This document shows positions 16,523 to 25,287 of a stretch of 64,000 nt of DNA, piece after piece. The position numbers were made by a program, and so were the translations under genes. The notes beneath the pieces were generated by a model, which saw nothing but the letters and a program-made list of their open reading frames with translations, ran no database searches and was not told the origin of the DNA. The stretch is from Bryobacteraceae bacterium. Lineage in GTDB: Bacteria; Acidobacteriota; Terriglobia; Bryobacterales; Bryobacteraceae. How positions within the stretch are numbered: the first letter of the stretch is position 1; the number at the start of each line of letters is the position of its first letter. Where the stretch lies: NCBI GenBank assembly GCA_041394945.1, contig JAWKHH010000002.1, positions 504,501 to 568,500 on the forward strand, in the 5' to 3' direction.

Positions 16523-17349
16523 GCCCCGTAATGGCAGTGGATATCTCCGCGATGGACGAACTGAAGTCGCGCCTCAAGGCCACTTGGATGACCGGCGACT
16601 ACGACGTGTTCGCCCGCTATCTGGAGACCGGCGCGGACGAGTTCTTCCGCCATCTCAAAATCGAGTCCGGCACAAGCCTCCTTGATGTCGCATGCGGCGC
16701 CGGGCAACTGGCCCTCATCGCCGCCCGCGCCGGAGTCCGGACCACCGGCTGCGACATCGCCACCAACTGGCTCGAGAAAGCGCGAGTGCGGGCTATCGCC
16801 GAAGGGCTGCACATCGCCTTTCGCGAAGGCGACGCGGAAGAACTCCCCTTCCCGGACGCGAGCTTCGACGCCGTGGCCAGTATCTTCGGAGCCATGTTCG
16901 CCCCGCGGCCCGCAACGGTGGCCGCCGAAATGGCTCGTGTCTGCCGGCGCGGCGGCAAGATCGCCATGGCTAACTGGACCGCGTCCGGATTCATCGGCCG
17001 CATGTTCAAAGCAATCGCCCGTCACATAGCGCCGCCCGGAATGCCGTCGCCGGTGCTCTGGGGTGACGAGGCCGTCGTTCGGGAACGGTTCGGAGACGCC
17101 CTTGCCTCACTGCGCTGCACACCGCGGATGTACCGGTTCGAATACCCGTTCCCGCCGGCGGCCGTGGTCGAGTTCTTCCGCGTGAACTACGGGCCGATGG
17201 CGCGCGCCTTCGCCGCGTTGGACACCAAGAGCCAGGCCGCGATGCGCGAGGAACTGGAGGATCTTTGGTCCTCGGCCAACACCGCCGGCGCCGGCGTAAC
17301 CCGGCTGGAGGCGGAGTACCTGGAGGTAGTCGGAATCCGGGCCGCTTGA
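16519..17349 (+). CDS. Class I SAM-dependent methyltransferase
   Basis: 276 residues. The SAM-binding core is clear: motif I LLDVACGAGQLALIAAR, acidic residue in TTGCDIATNWLEKAR, motif II GDAEELPFPDASFDAVAS, and post-motif GGKIAMANWT. It belongs to the UbiE/Methyltransf_11-type group of small-molecule methyltransferases. The C-terminal part (EYPFPPAAVVEFFRVNYGP) resembles proteins that modify small metabolites, but the substrate is unknown. The start at 16519 has a weak GGGGAGG element 8-14 nt upstream and overlaps the leader ORF stop. Confidence 0.85.
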   Translation: MSPVMAVDISAMDELKSRLKATWMTGDYDVFARYLETGADEFFRHLKIESGTSLLDVACGAGQLALIAARAGVRTTGCDIATNWLEKARVRAIAEGLHIAFREGDAEELPFPDASFDAVASIFGAMFAPRPATVAAEMARVCRRGGKIAMANWTASGFIGRMFKAIARHIAPPGMPSPVLWGDEAVVRERFGDALASLRCTPRMYRFEYPFPPAAVVEFFRVNYGPMARAFAALDTKSQAAMREELEDLWSSANTAGAGVTRLEAEYLEVVGIRAA

Positions 17350-17429
17350 TACGTTCGCTCCAACCCCGAGGCCCCGGGCGACACCTACTTGTGCTCGCCG
17401 GGGCCTTTCCTCTGTGCTTCGCGCCGAGC

Positions 17430-17565
17430 ATGCTCGACGATCCGCCCGCTCGAGCAGCGCCACACGCCAGCGCCGTAACGCCAACTCCCGGGCGATCGTA
17501 ATCCCCGCAAGTCCGCCGCCCACGACGATCGCGGTTCTGGCCGTCATCGCTTTCAACAACTCCAA
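17430..17565 (-). pseudogene. Truncated FAD/NAD(P)-binding oxidoreductase N-terminus
   Basis: On the minus strand, ATG 17565 (or ATG 17547) opens a perfect Rossmann beta-alpha-beta start, TAIVVGGGLAGITIARELAL then WRVALLERADR, i.e. GxGxxG plus the acidic end of beta-2, as in NAD(P)-binding flavoprotein amine oxidases and phytoene desaturase-like enzymes. Beyond about 17430 the sequence no longer resembles the family, so only the first ~45 residues survive. This looks like the 5' stub of a deleted gene. Confidence 0.6.
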
Positions 17566-17600
17566 GCGCCCCCGGCCTTTGTGGCCGGGGGCGCGATTTT
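17566..17600 (+). terminator. Strong GC hairpin, probable transcription terminator
   Basis: A perfect 12-bp inverted repeat GCGCCCCCGGCC (17566-17577) and its complement (17583-17594), separated by the 5-nt loop TTTGT, is followed by GATTTTCC. It serves the plus strand behind the methyltransferase, and by its hairpin may also slow minus-strand reading from the DUF3455 gene. Confidence 0.7.
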
Positions 17601-17626
17601 CCTCAGCTTATCCGCCGGCGTCCGCG

Positions 17627-18247
17627 TCAACGACGGCTCGCCCGGTAGAAGTAATAGTCGGTGGTGTAGGGCGCTAGCGCCACCTTGCCGTACGACGCGG
17701 CGTCGCAGCCCGTCGCCGGCGCCACGCCTCCCGATGTGTTCAGCCGCTGAATGTATGTCGTCTCGGAGAGCATCTTGCCTCCCATCGGACCGGCCTGCGT
17801 TCCCACTGCCTGCACCAGCAGCCACGCCACGGCCCCCGGCGCCACGTACGCGGGATCCGTGGAATTCGCGATCGGGTTACCCCAGACCATACTCGTATCG
17901 AGCGAGCCTTGCCAGGACGGCCGCGGCGTTCCGCCCTCCGCCGGATTCGCGCTCAGAAAATGCGTGGTGATCTGTTGCTTGCCCTGCCCGTTGATCCACG
18001 GGAACGTCACGAACAACGTCGCCTGTGGTCCCATCGGCTTCCACTGCGGGCCGCTCGCGCTAGCCGCGCAAACGTAGTTCTGTGTGCCTTCGGCCTGGCC
18101 TTTGAGGTAGATGGAGTTGCCGGAAGGAACTTGCAGGTTCGCAGGCGCCGGCGGCGCCTGGATGAGCCCGTTCTGGGCCTGCGCGGCGGCGGCGAAGGAG
18201 AAAGCGATCACGTTCGCTGTGATCAGGCGTTGGAAAGTCTTGGTCAT
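17627..18247 (-). CDS. DUF3455 family secreted protein
   Basis: 206 residues with a Sec signal (LITANVIAFSFAAAAQAQ). The mature part begins APPAPANLQVPSGNSIYLKG, then TQNYVCAAS, WKPMGPQATLF, HFLSANPAEGG, PRPSWQGSLDTSMVWG and AWLLVQAVGTQAGPMGG, ending TDYYFYRA. This is the conserved layout of DUF3455, a family of bacterial and fungal secreted proteins of unknown function. It is divergent from the ECF sigma factor gene with a 91-bp shared promoter region, a possible regulatory link. Confidence 0.85.
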   Translation of the reverse strand: MTKTFQRLITANVIAFSFAAAAQAQNGLIQAPPAPANLQVPSGNSIYLKGQAEGTQNYVCAASASGPQWKPMGPQATLFVTFPWINGQGKQQITTHFLSANPAEGGTPRPSWQGSLDTSMVWGNPIANSTDPAYVAPGAVAWLLVQAVGTQAGPMGGKMLSETTYIQRLNTSGGVAPATGCDAASYGKVALAPYTTDYYFYRASRR

Positions 18248-18338
18248 GGTTGCCCTTTCTACTTCTGGAAGCGGAGTCCGCGCGCCGAATTCGCGAAAAA
18301 ATCCGGTGTGCTAGAGTGATCCATCGGGAAATCGCGCC

Positions 18339-18986
18339 ATGAGCCCTGACACCCTGCCGGAACTGCTTGACCGGTTACGCGGCGGAGACGAATCCGCCGT
18401 CGGTGACCTCACGCCGGCGCTCTATTCGGAACTCCGCCGCATCGCCTCGCGTCATTTGAGAGGCGAGCGCCCCAATCACACACTGCAGCCCACCGCGTTG
18501 GTCCACGAGGCCTACCTGAAACTTTCGGGTTCGCCCGAACGGGCCTACAACGGTGAGCCACACTTTCTCGCCGTCGCCTCGCGCGTCATGCGCCAGGTCC
18601 TCGTCGATCACGCCCGCTCGCGCAACGCTCGGAAGCGCAAAGGCCGCTCCGGCGCTGCTCCGAACGACGACAACCTCGCCGCGTGCGCAACGTCGGATCA
18701 AGACCGTTTTGCGCGAATACCTCAAAAGCGTCAGAACGAGTGGTCGGCCAACCTGGAGTTGGGCGGCGAAAACGAAGTGGAACTCGTCGACCTCATCGAA
18801 CTCGATTCCGCCATCGAAGCTCTCGCCGCGGACAACCAGAAGCTGGCGCGCCTGGTGGAGATGCGCTACTTCGGCGGAATGACCGCGGAGGAATCCGCCG
18901 AGGCGCTCGGCATTTCGGCCCACATCGTGCGTCACGATCTGCGCTTCGCGCACGCCTGGCTGCGGCGCCGCCTCTCGGGGAAATAA
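18339..18986 (+). CDS. ECF-type sigma-70 factor (TIGR02999-like)
   Basis: 215 residues. Region 2 is typical of the Planctomycetes/Acidobacteria ECF group: ELLDRLRGGDESAVGDLTP, HLRGERPNHTLQPTALVHEAYLKL, HFLAVASRVMRQVLVDHAR. Region 4 reads LARLVEMRYFGGMTAEESAEALGIS with helix-turn-helix, then HIVRHDLRFAHAWLRRRL. Between them, residues ~98-155 form a linker about 30 residues longer than usual (SDQDRFARIPQKRQNEWSAN and following acidic segment). The usual VKRD of the recognition helix is VRHD here. No anti-sigma gene adjoins it. It lies divergent to the DUF3455 gene. Confidence 0.88.
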   Translation: MSPDTLPELLDRLRGGDESAVGDLTPALYSELRRIASRHLRGERPNHTLQPTALVHEAYLKLSGSPERAYNGEPHFLAVASRVMRQVLVDHARSRNARKRKGRSGAAPNDDNLAACATSDQDRFARIPQKRQNEWSANLELGGENEVELVDLIELDSAIEALAADNQKLARLVEMRYFGGMTAEESAEALGISAHIVRHDLRFAHAWLRRRLSGK

Positions 18987-19055
18987 GAATACCCGGAGTC
19001 CGCCTTCGCCGCCACGCAGGAGGAAAGGGGCGGCGCGCTCTTGCCGCCGCGTTCG

Positions 19056-22000
19056 CTAAAAGACGTACTTCAGCCCGAACTGAATTCGCCTGGGCTCGTC
19101 CGCCGAGTTGATCGTGCCAACCGCCGCCGTCCCGTAGGCCAGGTTCGGGCGCCCGAACGCCGGGGTGTTCGTGAAGTTGAAGGATTCGAACCGGAACTGC
19201 AGATAGTGTCCCTCCCACGGCATGAGGAAATTCCGGTTGAGAGAGAAATCGAAGTTATACGTCGGCGGACCCACGATCAGGTTCCGCCCCGCGTTGTCGA
19301 ACTGCCCGAGCTTGCCCGGCGCCACGGCCGTCGTGTCGAACCACCGGTCGATCGTGCGGTCCCCGCGCGGCAGGTTCGGGTTGCGCAAAAGGTCGCCGCG
19401 GTTGGCGCCGCCGACGTTCGTCGTGTTCTGGTTGATCGTGTGCGAATCGGGCGTCCCGCCAAGCAGGGACAGAATGCCGCCCACCTGCCATCCGCCCAGC
19501 ACCCATGCCGCCGGACCGGAAGTCACGTGCGCGCGCCCCTTCCCGAACGGCACTTCCCACACGGCGCTCGTGACAAACGCCAAACGCCGGTCGAGCGAGG
19601 CGTTCCCGCGATCGAACCGCCGGTTGTAGGTGAACAGTGTGCTGCCGTTGCCCTGCTGCAGGTTCTCGTCGCCGTAATCCAGGTTGTGAGACCACGTGAA
19701 TGAACTCAGGAACGTGAACCCGCGCGAGAACCGTTTCTCGGCCTTCAGCGTGAGGGCGTTGTAGCTCGTGTTGTCGCCGGCGTTCGATTCGGTTACGCCG
19801 TTGAAGAACGGCCGGCGGAAACGCTGGTTGTTCGGAACCACCGGGTCCGGCGTTTGCGGCTGGTTGATATTGATGCCGTAGAACAACTGCCGCGCGCCCG
19901 TGCCCTGGTAGCCCAGCGTGAACAGGATGTCGCCGGCCAGCTCCTGCTGGAAGTCGAAGAACCACTGGTAGGCGTAGGGTTGCGGCAGGAAGTCGCGCGA
20001 CGTGGCCACGCTCAGGCCGGAGCGCGGAAAGCCCTCGGGCGTCACCGGCGCGAAGCCGTTTCGCACCAGCAGCGTCGTCGTCTCGCGGCCCTGCGGCGCG
20101 TTGAACTCGTTGGCCAGCGGCGCTCCGGTGAAGAAGCGTCCGGCCTCCGATTGCGCGTTGTCGTGCTCGCCGTAGTACATGCCCGCGCCCGCCCGGATCA
20201 CGGTCCTGTCGCTCATCCGGTACGCCAGCCCGAATCGCGGCGCGATGTTGTTCTTGTCCAGGATGCAGCCGCAATCGCCGCCGTTGCGCGGCGTTGTGAA
20301 TAGCGGCAGGTAGTCGGACTCGCCAAAGCCTCCGCGATTCAGCGCCAGGAATTCGCGCGGGTCCGATGCCCGCCCATTGATCTCGGTGAGGAATCGCGAA
20401 ACCGTCTGCTTCTCCGGATTCGGGAATCGCGGCGGGAAGAACAACTCGTAGCGCATCCCGAGATTGAGAGTCAGCTTCGAGCTCAGCTTGAAGTCATCCT
20501 GCATGAACAGGCCGAGATAAGGCACCCGCGTCGTCTCTCCGTTCGGAAAGCCCCAGGTCTCGTTCTGCGCCATGCCGAGCAACAGGTCCGCCATGCCGTT
20601 GCCGGTGCGCGCGCGAGACGCCGCCACGTTCGGCTGCTGCGTGGTGTAGTCGCCGCTGAAATTGAACTGCCCGCGCCGGAAGCGCGAAGGATCGCGCGGC
20701 ACCGTGGATTGCCGCCACTCGCCGCCCACCTTCACCGTGTGCCGCCCGCGGACGAACGTCAGGTTGTCGCCGATCTGGTAGTTCTTCAGGTCGTTGAAGT
20801 TCGGCCAGAACGCCCGCGGACCAAGCTGCGAAAAGCCATCACCCGGCACGAACAGCGCGTACCCGTTGTCGCGGCCGTCGTTCAGGTTATCGCCCGGCGC
20901 TCCCTTGATGCCGAACTGCGATTGCAGGTTCTCCGTAATCGGAATATCGAACACCGTCGGGAAGAACGTGTACCCGAACCGCACTTCGTTGAACATCGTG
21001 GAGCCGATCGTGGAGTTCAAGGACCACGCCAGATTGTGCCCCGGCAGATCCACCGTCTGTCCCGTTCCGCCCACCGCCGGCGCCGGCAGCGGCCCGTTCT
21101 GGTACGTGAACTGGTTGCGGTAAGAGTAACGGACGAACGTGCGGTGGTTGTCGGTGACGTTGTAATCCCACTTCACGTCGTACTGGTCGAAGTCGTCCGT
21201 GTCGGAAGGCGAGAAGAAGAAGTTGTTCGGCAGATTCTCCCGGCCCGGGATGTTCGGACGCGGATACACCGCCGCCACAGCGGCCGAGACGGGGTCAAAA
21301 CGCGACCGCGGAATCGTGAAGTTCGGGAACGCCTGCCGCGTCAGGTTCACTCCGGCGCCGGTCTGCGTCAGCGGGTCGTAGATCTCGCGCGTCGGGTTCG
21401 GCTGATTGTTGAAGTTGCCCTGATCGACGATGGACGCGCTCGGCACCGTCGAGGTAAAGCTCTTCCCCAGCCGGATGCGCGTGCCCTGAAAGCTCCCGAA
21501 GAAAAACATCTTGTTTCGCTGAATCGGCCCGCCGAGCGTCGCCCCGAACTGGTTCAACCGGTACGAGGGCTTCGCCGCTCCGGAGCGGTTGGCGAAGAAG
21601 TTGGTGGCGTCGAGCTTGTCGTTGCGCAGAAAGTGAAACGCGCTGCCGTGCAGATCGTTTGTGCCTGACTTCGTCGAGACGATCACCTTGGCGCCCATCC
21701 GGTATCCGTACTCCGCGGACGTGTTGTTGGTCACTACCTTGAACTCGCCCACCGAGTCCACCGAAGGCTTCGTCGCCTGCTGCTGGAATCCAAGCGCGCC
21801 GCCCGAGTTGCGCGACGTATTGTCGGAGCCGTCGAGCAGAATGTTGTTCTGCGCCGCGTGCATGCCGACCGCGAGAAATCCGCCCTCACCGCCGTTTTCG
21901 CCATCCTGCCGCGTGCCCTTGCCGAACTGCCGCGAAGGCAGCACCCCCACCGTGAATCGCGCAAGCTGCAGGTAGTTGCGGCCGTTCAGCGGCATCTCCA

Positions 22001-22418
22001 CGATGCGCTTGGAATCGATCACCTGGCCCACTTCGGTCTTCTCGGATTGGATCAACTGCGCCGCCGCCGATACCTCCACCGTCTCGGCCACCGTTCCAAT
22101 GTTCAACTGGCAATCGATGCGGGCCGTCTGCTGCACTTCCAGCCGCAGGCCGGGGAACTCCTTCGGCGCGAAGCCCTGCGCCGTGCATTGCACCGAGTAA
22201 CGGCCCGGGTTCAGCGCCGGAACCGTATAGAACCCAACGGCGTTCGTAGCCGCCCGGTTCTCCACCCCCGTGTCCAGGTTCTTCACGATCACGGCGGCCC
22301 CCGGAATCACGGCTCCGGAGTTGTCGGCCACCACGCCCTGGATGGTGCCGCTCGATTGCGCGTATGCCGCGGCGCACGCGATCACACAAAGACCGGTGGC
22401 GCGGAGTAGATTGTACAT
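19056..22418 (-). CDS. TonB-dependent receptor 1 (Oar-like, with CarboxypepD_reg-like domain)
   Basis: 1120 residues. After a signal peptide (LRATGLCVIACAAAYAQ) comes an Ig-like carboxypeptidase regulatory domain (GTIQGVVADNSGAVIPGAAV), then a plug domain with MPLNGRNYLQLARFT and SGTNDLHGSAFHFLRND, and a long outer membrane beta-barrel ending in the C-terminal aromatic IQFGLKYVF. Acidobacteria carry dozens of such receptors; substrates are unknown but glycans, peptides or metal chelates are likely. The whole frame is intact. Two dyads (22436-22447 and 22452-22462) lie in the divergent region to metX. No SusD partner is present, which is normal for Oar-type receptors. Confidence 0.9.
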   Translation of the reverse strand: MYNLLRATGLCVIACAAAYAQSSGTIQGVVADNSGAVIPGAAVIVKNLDTGVENRAATNAVGFYTVPALNPGRYSVQCTAQGFAPKEFPGLRLEVQQTARIDCQLNIGTVAETVEVSAAAQLIQSEKTEVGQVIDSKRIVEMPLNGRNYLQLARFTVGVLPSRQFGKGTRQDGENGGEGGFLAVGMHAAQNNILLDGSDNTSRNSGGALGFQQQATKPSVDSVGEFKVVTNNTSAEYGYRMGAKVIVSTKSGTNDLHGSAFHFLRNDKLDATNFFANRSGAAKPSYRLNQFGATLGGPIQRNKMFFFGSFQGTRIRLGKSFTSTVPSASIVDQGNFNNQPNPTREIYDPLTQTGAGVNLTRQAFPNFTIPRSRFDPVSAAVAAVYPRPNIPGRENLPNNFFFSPSDTDDFDQYDVKWDYNVTDNHRTFVRYSYRNQFTYQNGPLPAPAVGGTGQTVDLPGHNLAWSLNSTIGSTMFNEVRFGYTFFPTVFDIPITENLQSQFGIKGAPGDNLNDGRDNGYALFVPGDGFSQLGPRAFWPNFNDLKNYQIGDNLTFVRGRHTVKVGGEWRQSTVPRDPSRFRRGQFNFSGDYTTQQPNVAASRARTGNGMADLLLGMAQNETWGFPNGETTRVPYLGLFMQDDFKLSSKLTLNLGMRYELFFPPRFPNPEKQTVSRFLTEINGRASDPREFLALNRGGFGESDYLPLFTTPRNGGDCGCILDKNNIAPRFGLAYRMSDRTVIRAGAGMYYGEHDNAQSEAGRFFTGAPLANEFNAPQGRETTTLLVRNGFAPVTPEGFPRSGLSVATSRDFLPQPYAYQWFFDFQQELAGDILFTLGYQGTGARQLFYGININQPQTPDPVVPNNQRFRRPFFNGVTESNAGDNTSYNALTLKAEKRFSRGFTFLSSFTWSHNLDYGDENLQQGNGSTLFTYNRRFDRGNASLDRRLAFVTSAVWEVPFGKGRAHVTSGPAAWVLGGWQVGGILSLLGGTPDSHTINQNTTNVGGANRGDLLRNPNLPRGDRTIDRWFDTTAVAPGKLGQFDNAGRNLIVGPPTYNFDFSLNRNFLMPWEGHYLQFRFESFNFTNTPAFGRPNLAYGTAAVGTINSADEPRRIQFGLKYVF

Positions 22419-22435
22419 ATTTAACCCCTGTGCGT

Positions 22436-22462
22436 AAGATTAATCTTTTGTCAGTTAAACTG
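22436..22462. promoter_or_regulatory. Two adjacent palindromes in the receptor-1/metX divergent region
   Basis: AAGATTAATCTT (22436-22447) is a perfect 12-bp palindrome and CAGTTAAACTG (22452-22462) a perfect 11-bp one, 4 bp apart. They sit 18-44 bp upstream of the TonB receptor start codon on its promoter side and could be an operator pair or overlap its -10/-35 region. Confidence 0.4.
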
Positions 22463-22532
22463 GCTTCATTTTAGGGTTCCCTCCAAGCTCGTGTCAAGGC
22501 CTTTAATCCACGGCTCCAGCGTCCCCCGGTGC

Positions 22533-22538
22533 TATCAT
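22533..22538 (+). promoter_or_regulatory. -10-like box TATCAT before metX
   Basis: TGCTATCAT ends 18 nt before the TTG start at 22557. It argues against the upstream GTG at 22491 as the metX start, since that codon would lie upstream of the box. Confidence 0.4.
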
Positions 22539-22556
22539 GAGGTTCCGTACCAAAGC

Positions 22557-23663
22557 TTGATCGTCGACACACAGCATGTCCGTTTTGACTCGCTTCGGCT
22601 GGACTCCGGCGCCGTCCTCGCCCCTGTCGACATCGCCTACCAGACCTACGGCCAACTCAACGAAACCCGTTCCAACGCCATCCTGATCGTCCACGCCTTT
22701 TCCGGCGACGCCCACGCCGCGGGAATCGGCCGCGAGTCCGGCAAGCCCGGCTGGTGGGACTCCATGATCGGTCCCGGTAAAGGCTTCGACACGGACCGCT
22801 ACTTCGTCATCTGCTCCAACGTTCTCGGCGGCTGCCGCGGCACCACCGGTCCCGGCTCGGTAAATCCCGCCACCGGCAAGCCCTTCGCGATGTCGTTCCC
22901 CTGGATCTCCATTTCCGACATGGTTCGCCTGCAGAAGCGGCTCGTCGAGCACCTCGGAATCGAAAAGCTCCTCGCCGTCGCCGGCGGGTCCATGGGCGGG
23001 ATGCAGGCGCTCGAGTGGGCTGTCGCCTATCCTGATTCGCTCGCCGCGTCGATCCCCATTGCTTCCACCGCCCGGCACAGCGCCATGCAGATCGCGTTCA
23101 ACGAGGTGGGCCGTCAGGCGATCATGGCGGACCCGGACTGGAAAAACGGCGAATACCACGGCTCGGATCCGCCCCGGCGCGGCTTGGCCGTCGCGCGCAT
23201 GGTGGGCCACATCACCTACATGAGCGACGAGTCCATGCGCGAAAAGTTCGGGCGCCGCCTCCGAGGGAAAGACCAGCCGACCCCGGACCTCGAAGCCGAC
23301 TTCGAAGTGGAAAGCTACCTCCGCTACCGCGGAGCGCAGTTCGTGGACCGCTTCGACGCCAACTCCTACCTCTACATCACAAAGGCGATGGACAATTTCG
23401 ACCTCGCAGCCGGCGGAGCCCTCGGCGCCGCGCTTGAGCGCACCAAGTCGCGATTCCTCGTGATCAGCTTCACCTCGGACTGGCTCTATCCCACGTATCA
23501 ATCCCTCGAAATCGTGAACGCGCTCCGCACCCGCAACCGCGACGTCGCCTACTGCGAACTCCCCTCGAACTACGGCCACGACGCATTCCTCGTCGAGGTC
23601 GCCGAACAGACCGAACTCCTGCGCGGGTTTCTGGCCCGCACCTTGCGGGAGGCGGCCAAGTGA
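22557..23663 (+). CDS. metX: Homoserine O-acetyltransferase MetX
   Basis: 368 residues from TTG 22557 (390 if GTG 22491 is used). Alpha/beta hydrolase-fold acyltransferase with the nucleophile elbow AGGSMGGMQALEW, the conserved CSNVLGGCRGTTGPGS loop, catalytic Asp in SFTSDWLYP and His in NYGHDAFL. It transfers an acetyl (or succinyl) group to L-homoserine in methionine synthesis. The pattern GGCRGTTGP is the usual MetX form. The TTG start was chosen because homology begins at IVDTQHVRFDSLRLDSG and because of the -10-like box. It overlaps metW by 4 bp (GTGA), a widely conserved pair. No SAM riboswitch is visible upstream. Confidence 0.92.
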   Translation: MIVDTQHVRFDSLRLDSGAVLAPVDIAYQTYGQLNETRSNAILIVHAFSGDAHAAGIGRESGKPGWWDSMIGPGKGFDTDRYFVICSNVLGGCRGTTGPGSVNPATGKPFAMSFPWISISDMVRLQKRLVEHLGIEKLLAVAGGSMGGMQALEWAVAYPDSLAASIPIASTARHSAMQIAFNEVGRQAIMADPDWKNGEYHGSDPPRRGLAVARMVGHITYMSDESMREKFGRRLRGKDQPTPDLEADFEVESYLRYRGAQFVDRFDANSYLYITKAMDNFDLAAGGALGAALERTKSRFLVISFTSDWLYPTYQSLEIVNALRTRNRDVAYCELPSNYGHDAFLVEVAEQTELLRGFLARTLREAAK

Positions 23664-24286
23664 CGCTCGCCGCCGAACACGGCCGGGCCATCGTCCGCAA
23701 CGTGCTCGGCCGATCCGACTACGCCATCATCGGCGAACTGATCGAACCCGGCAGCCGCGTGCTCGACCTCGGCTGCGGCGACGCCGAACTCCTCGATTGG
23801 CTGGTCGAGAACAAACGCGTCGAAGGGCGCGGCATCGAGATGAGCGGAGCGAAAGTGCAGAAAGCCATCGCACGCGGGCTATCGGTTTATCAGGGCGATC
23901 TCGAAAAAAGCCTTGCCGATTACCCTGACGCCACCTTCGACTACATCATCCTCAGCCAGACGCTCCAGCAAACCGCGCATCCTTTATATGTCCTCCGCCA
24001 GATGCTGCGCGTCGGCCGAAAAGCGATCATCGGCTTTCCGAACTTCGGCCATTGGCGCGTACGCTGGTCCCACCTCGTGAGCGGCCGCGCACCTCGCACC
24101 GAGTTGTTCCCCTACGAGTGGTACGACTCGCCGAACATCCACTTTCTCACCGTGGACGACTTCCAGGCGCTCGTCAACAAAGAAGCCTGGACGGTGGACC
24201 GCCGTATCCTGCTCGCCGGAGATTCGCGCCCGGAGTTACTCGGCAACCTTCGGGCCGAGATCGCCATCTACGTCCTGCACAAATAG
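23660..24286 (+). CDS. metW: Methionine biosynthesis protein MetW
   Basis: 208 residues, methyltransferase fold: IGELIEPGSRVLDLGCGDAELLDWL, GRGIEMSGAKVQKAIARG, LSVYQGDLEKSL, FDYIILSQTLQQT, GFPNFGHWRVRWSHLVSGRAP and EWYDSPNIHFLTVDDF. All are diagnostic of MetW. It is needed for, or stimulates, MetX activity in several bacteria. GTG start at 23660 overlaps the metX stop. It converges on the ankyrin gene with only 2 bp between stops. Confidence 0.93.
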   Translation: MTLAAEHGRAIVRNVLGRSDYAIIGELIEPGSRVLDLGCGDAELLDWLVENKRVEGRGIEMSGAKVQKAIARGLSVYQGDLEKSLADYPDATFDYIILSQTLQQTAHPLYVLRQMLRVGRKAIIGFPNFGHWRVRWSHLVSGRAPRTELFPYEWYDSPNIHFLTVDDFQALVNKEAWTVDRRILLAGDSRPELLGNLRAEIAIYVLHK

Positions 24287-24288
24287 GT

Positions 24289-25287
24289 CTACGGCTGCGC
24301 ACCGCGCCGCGTCAGCAAGTCGACGATCTCCTGATTCTTCCGCCGCCGCGCCTGCGTCAGCGGCGACGTCCCATACAAATCGCGCTGATTCACATCCGCG
24401 CCCGCGTCGATCAAAGCCCGCACCATATCCTCCCGCCCCTGAGCGATCGCGATCAGGAGCGGCGTCGCCCCCTTCCCATCTGCCTGGTTCACCTTCGCGC
24501 CAAACGCCATCAGTTGCTGCAACACACGCTGCCTGCCGGATCTCACGGCCGTCGCCAACGGCGTCAGCCCGTTCTCGCCCGCCTGGTTCGGATCGGCGCC
24601 GGAAACCAGTAGCAACCGCACGATGTCGCCCCGCCCCTTGGCAACCGAAAACAAAAGCGGCGATGTCTCTTTCTCGTCCGCTTGCCCCGGATCGGCGCCG
24701 AACGAGAGCAGCATTTCCACCATCTCCACGCTGCCTTGATTCACCGCCGCCATCATCGCCGTCATCCCGCCTCGCCCCGTCATGATCCGGCCGCCGCTCA
24801 TCAGCAGCAGCTCCACCATATCGGTGTGATTCGCCGCGATCGCCGTGAACAGCACCGGGATGCCGTTGTTGGCCGCGTTCGGATCGGCCCCGAACTGGAT
24901 CAGCAGGCGCACGAACCCGGTGTGATTCGCCGCGACAGCGAGCGTCAGCGCTTCCCGCAGAGACCTGTCCGGAAGGCCTGTCTCGAGCAGCATCCGCGCG
25001 ATGTCCAGGTACCCCGCCGCCGATGCCTTCTGCATCGCCCGCTCCCGCGAGAACTCGTTCGGGTGGAACGTGATAATCGCCGCCACGGTTTCGGTGTTGC
25101 CGTTCTCGGCCGCCATCGCCAGCGGGCCGTCTCCCGAGAGTTCGAAGGCATCGACATCGGCGCCTTCTTTGAGCAGTCGCTCCACCGCCGCAGTGTCACC
25201 CGTCCGCGCCGCCATGAAAAGCAGCCGCTGGTTCTCCTTCGAATCCGGCGGGGCCAGCAACAGCAACAGCGCGAGCGCGGTGGTCAT
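24289..25287 (-). CDS. Ankyrin-repeat protein, probably exported
   Basis: 332 residues with a short hydrophobic N-terminus (TTALALLLLLAPPDS) that could be a signal peptide, followed by eight or nine ankyrin repeats of about 33 residues. Typical units are LFMAARTGDTAAVERLLKEG, PLAMAAENGN, FTAIAANHTDMVELLLMSGG, PLLFSVAKGRGDIVRLLLVS and PLATAVRSGRQRVLQQLMAF. The protein should act as a binding scaffold; its partner is unknown. Its GTG/ATG region overlaps the SDR stop by 4 bp, so the two are cotranscribed. The similarity among repeats makes recombination-driven length change likely. Confidence 0.85.
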   Translation of the reverse strand: MTTALALLLLLAPPDSKENQRLLFMAARTGDTAAVERLLKEGADVDAFELSGDGPLAMAAENGNTETVAAIITFHPNEFSRERAMQKASAAGYLDIARMLLETGLPDRSLREALTLAVAANHTGFVRLLIQFGADPNAANNGIPVLFTAIAANHTDMVELLLMSGGRIMTGRGGMTAMMAAVNQGSVEMVEMLLSFGADPGQADEKETSPLLFSVAKGRGDIVRLLLVSGADPNQAGENGLTPLATAVRSGRQRVLQQLMAFGAKVNQADGKGATPLLIAIAQGREDMVRALIDAGADVNQRDLYGTSPLTQARRRKNQEIVDLLTRRGAQP

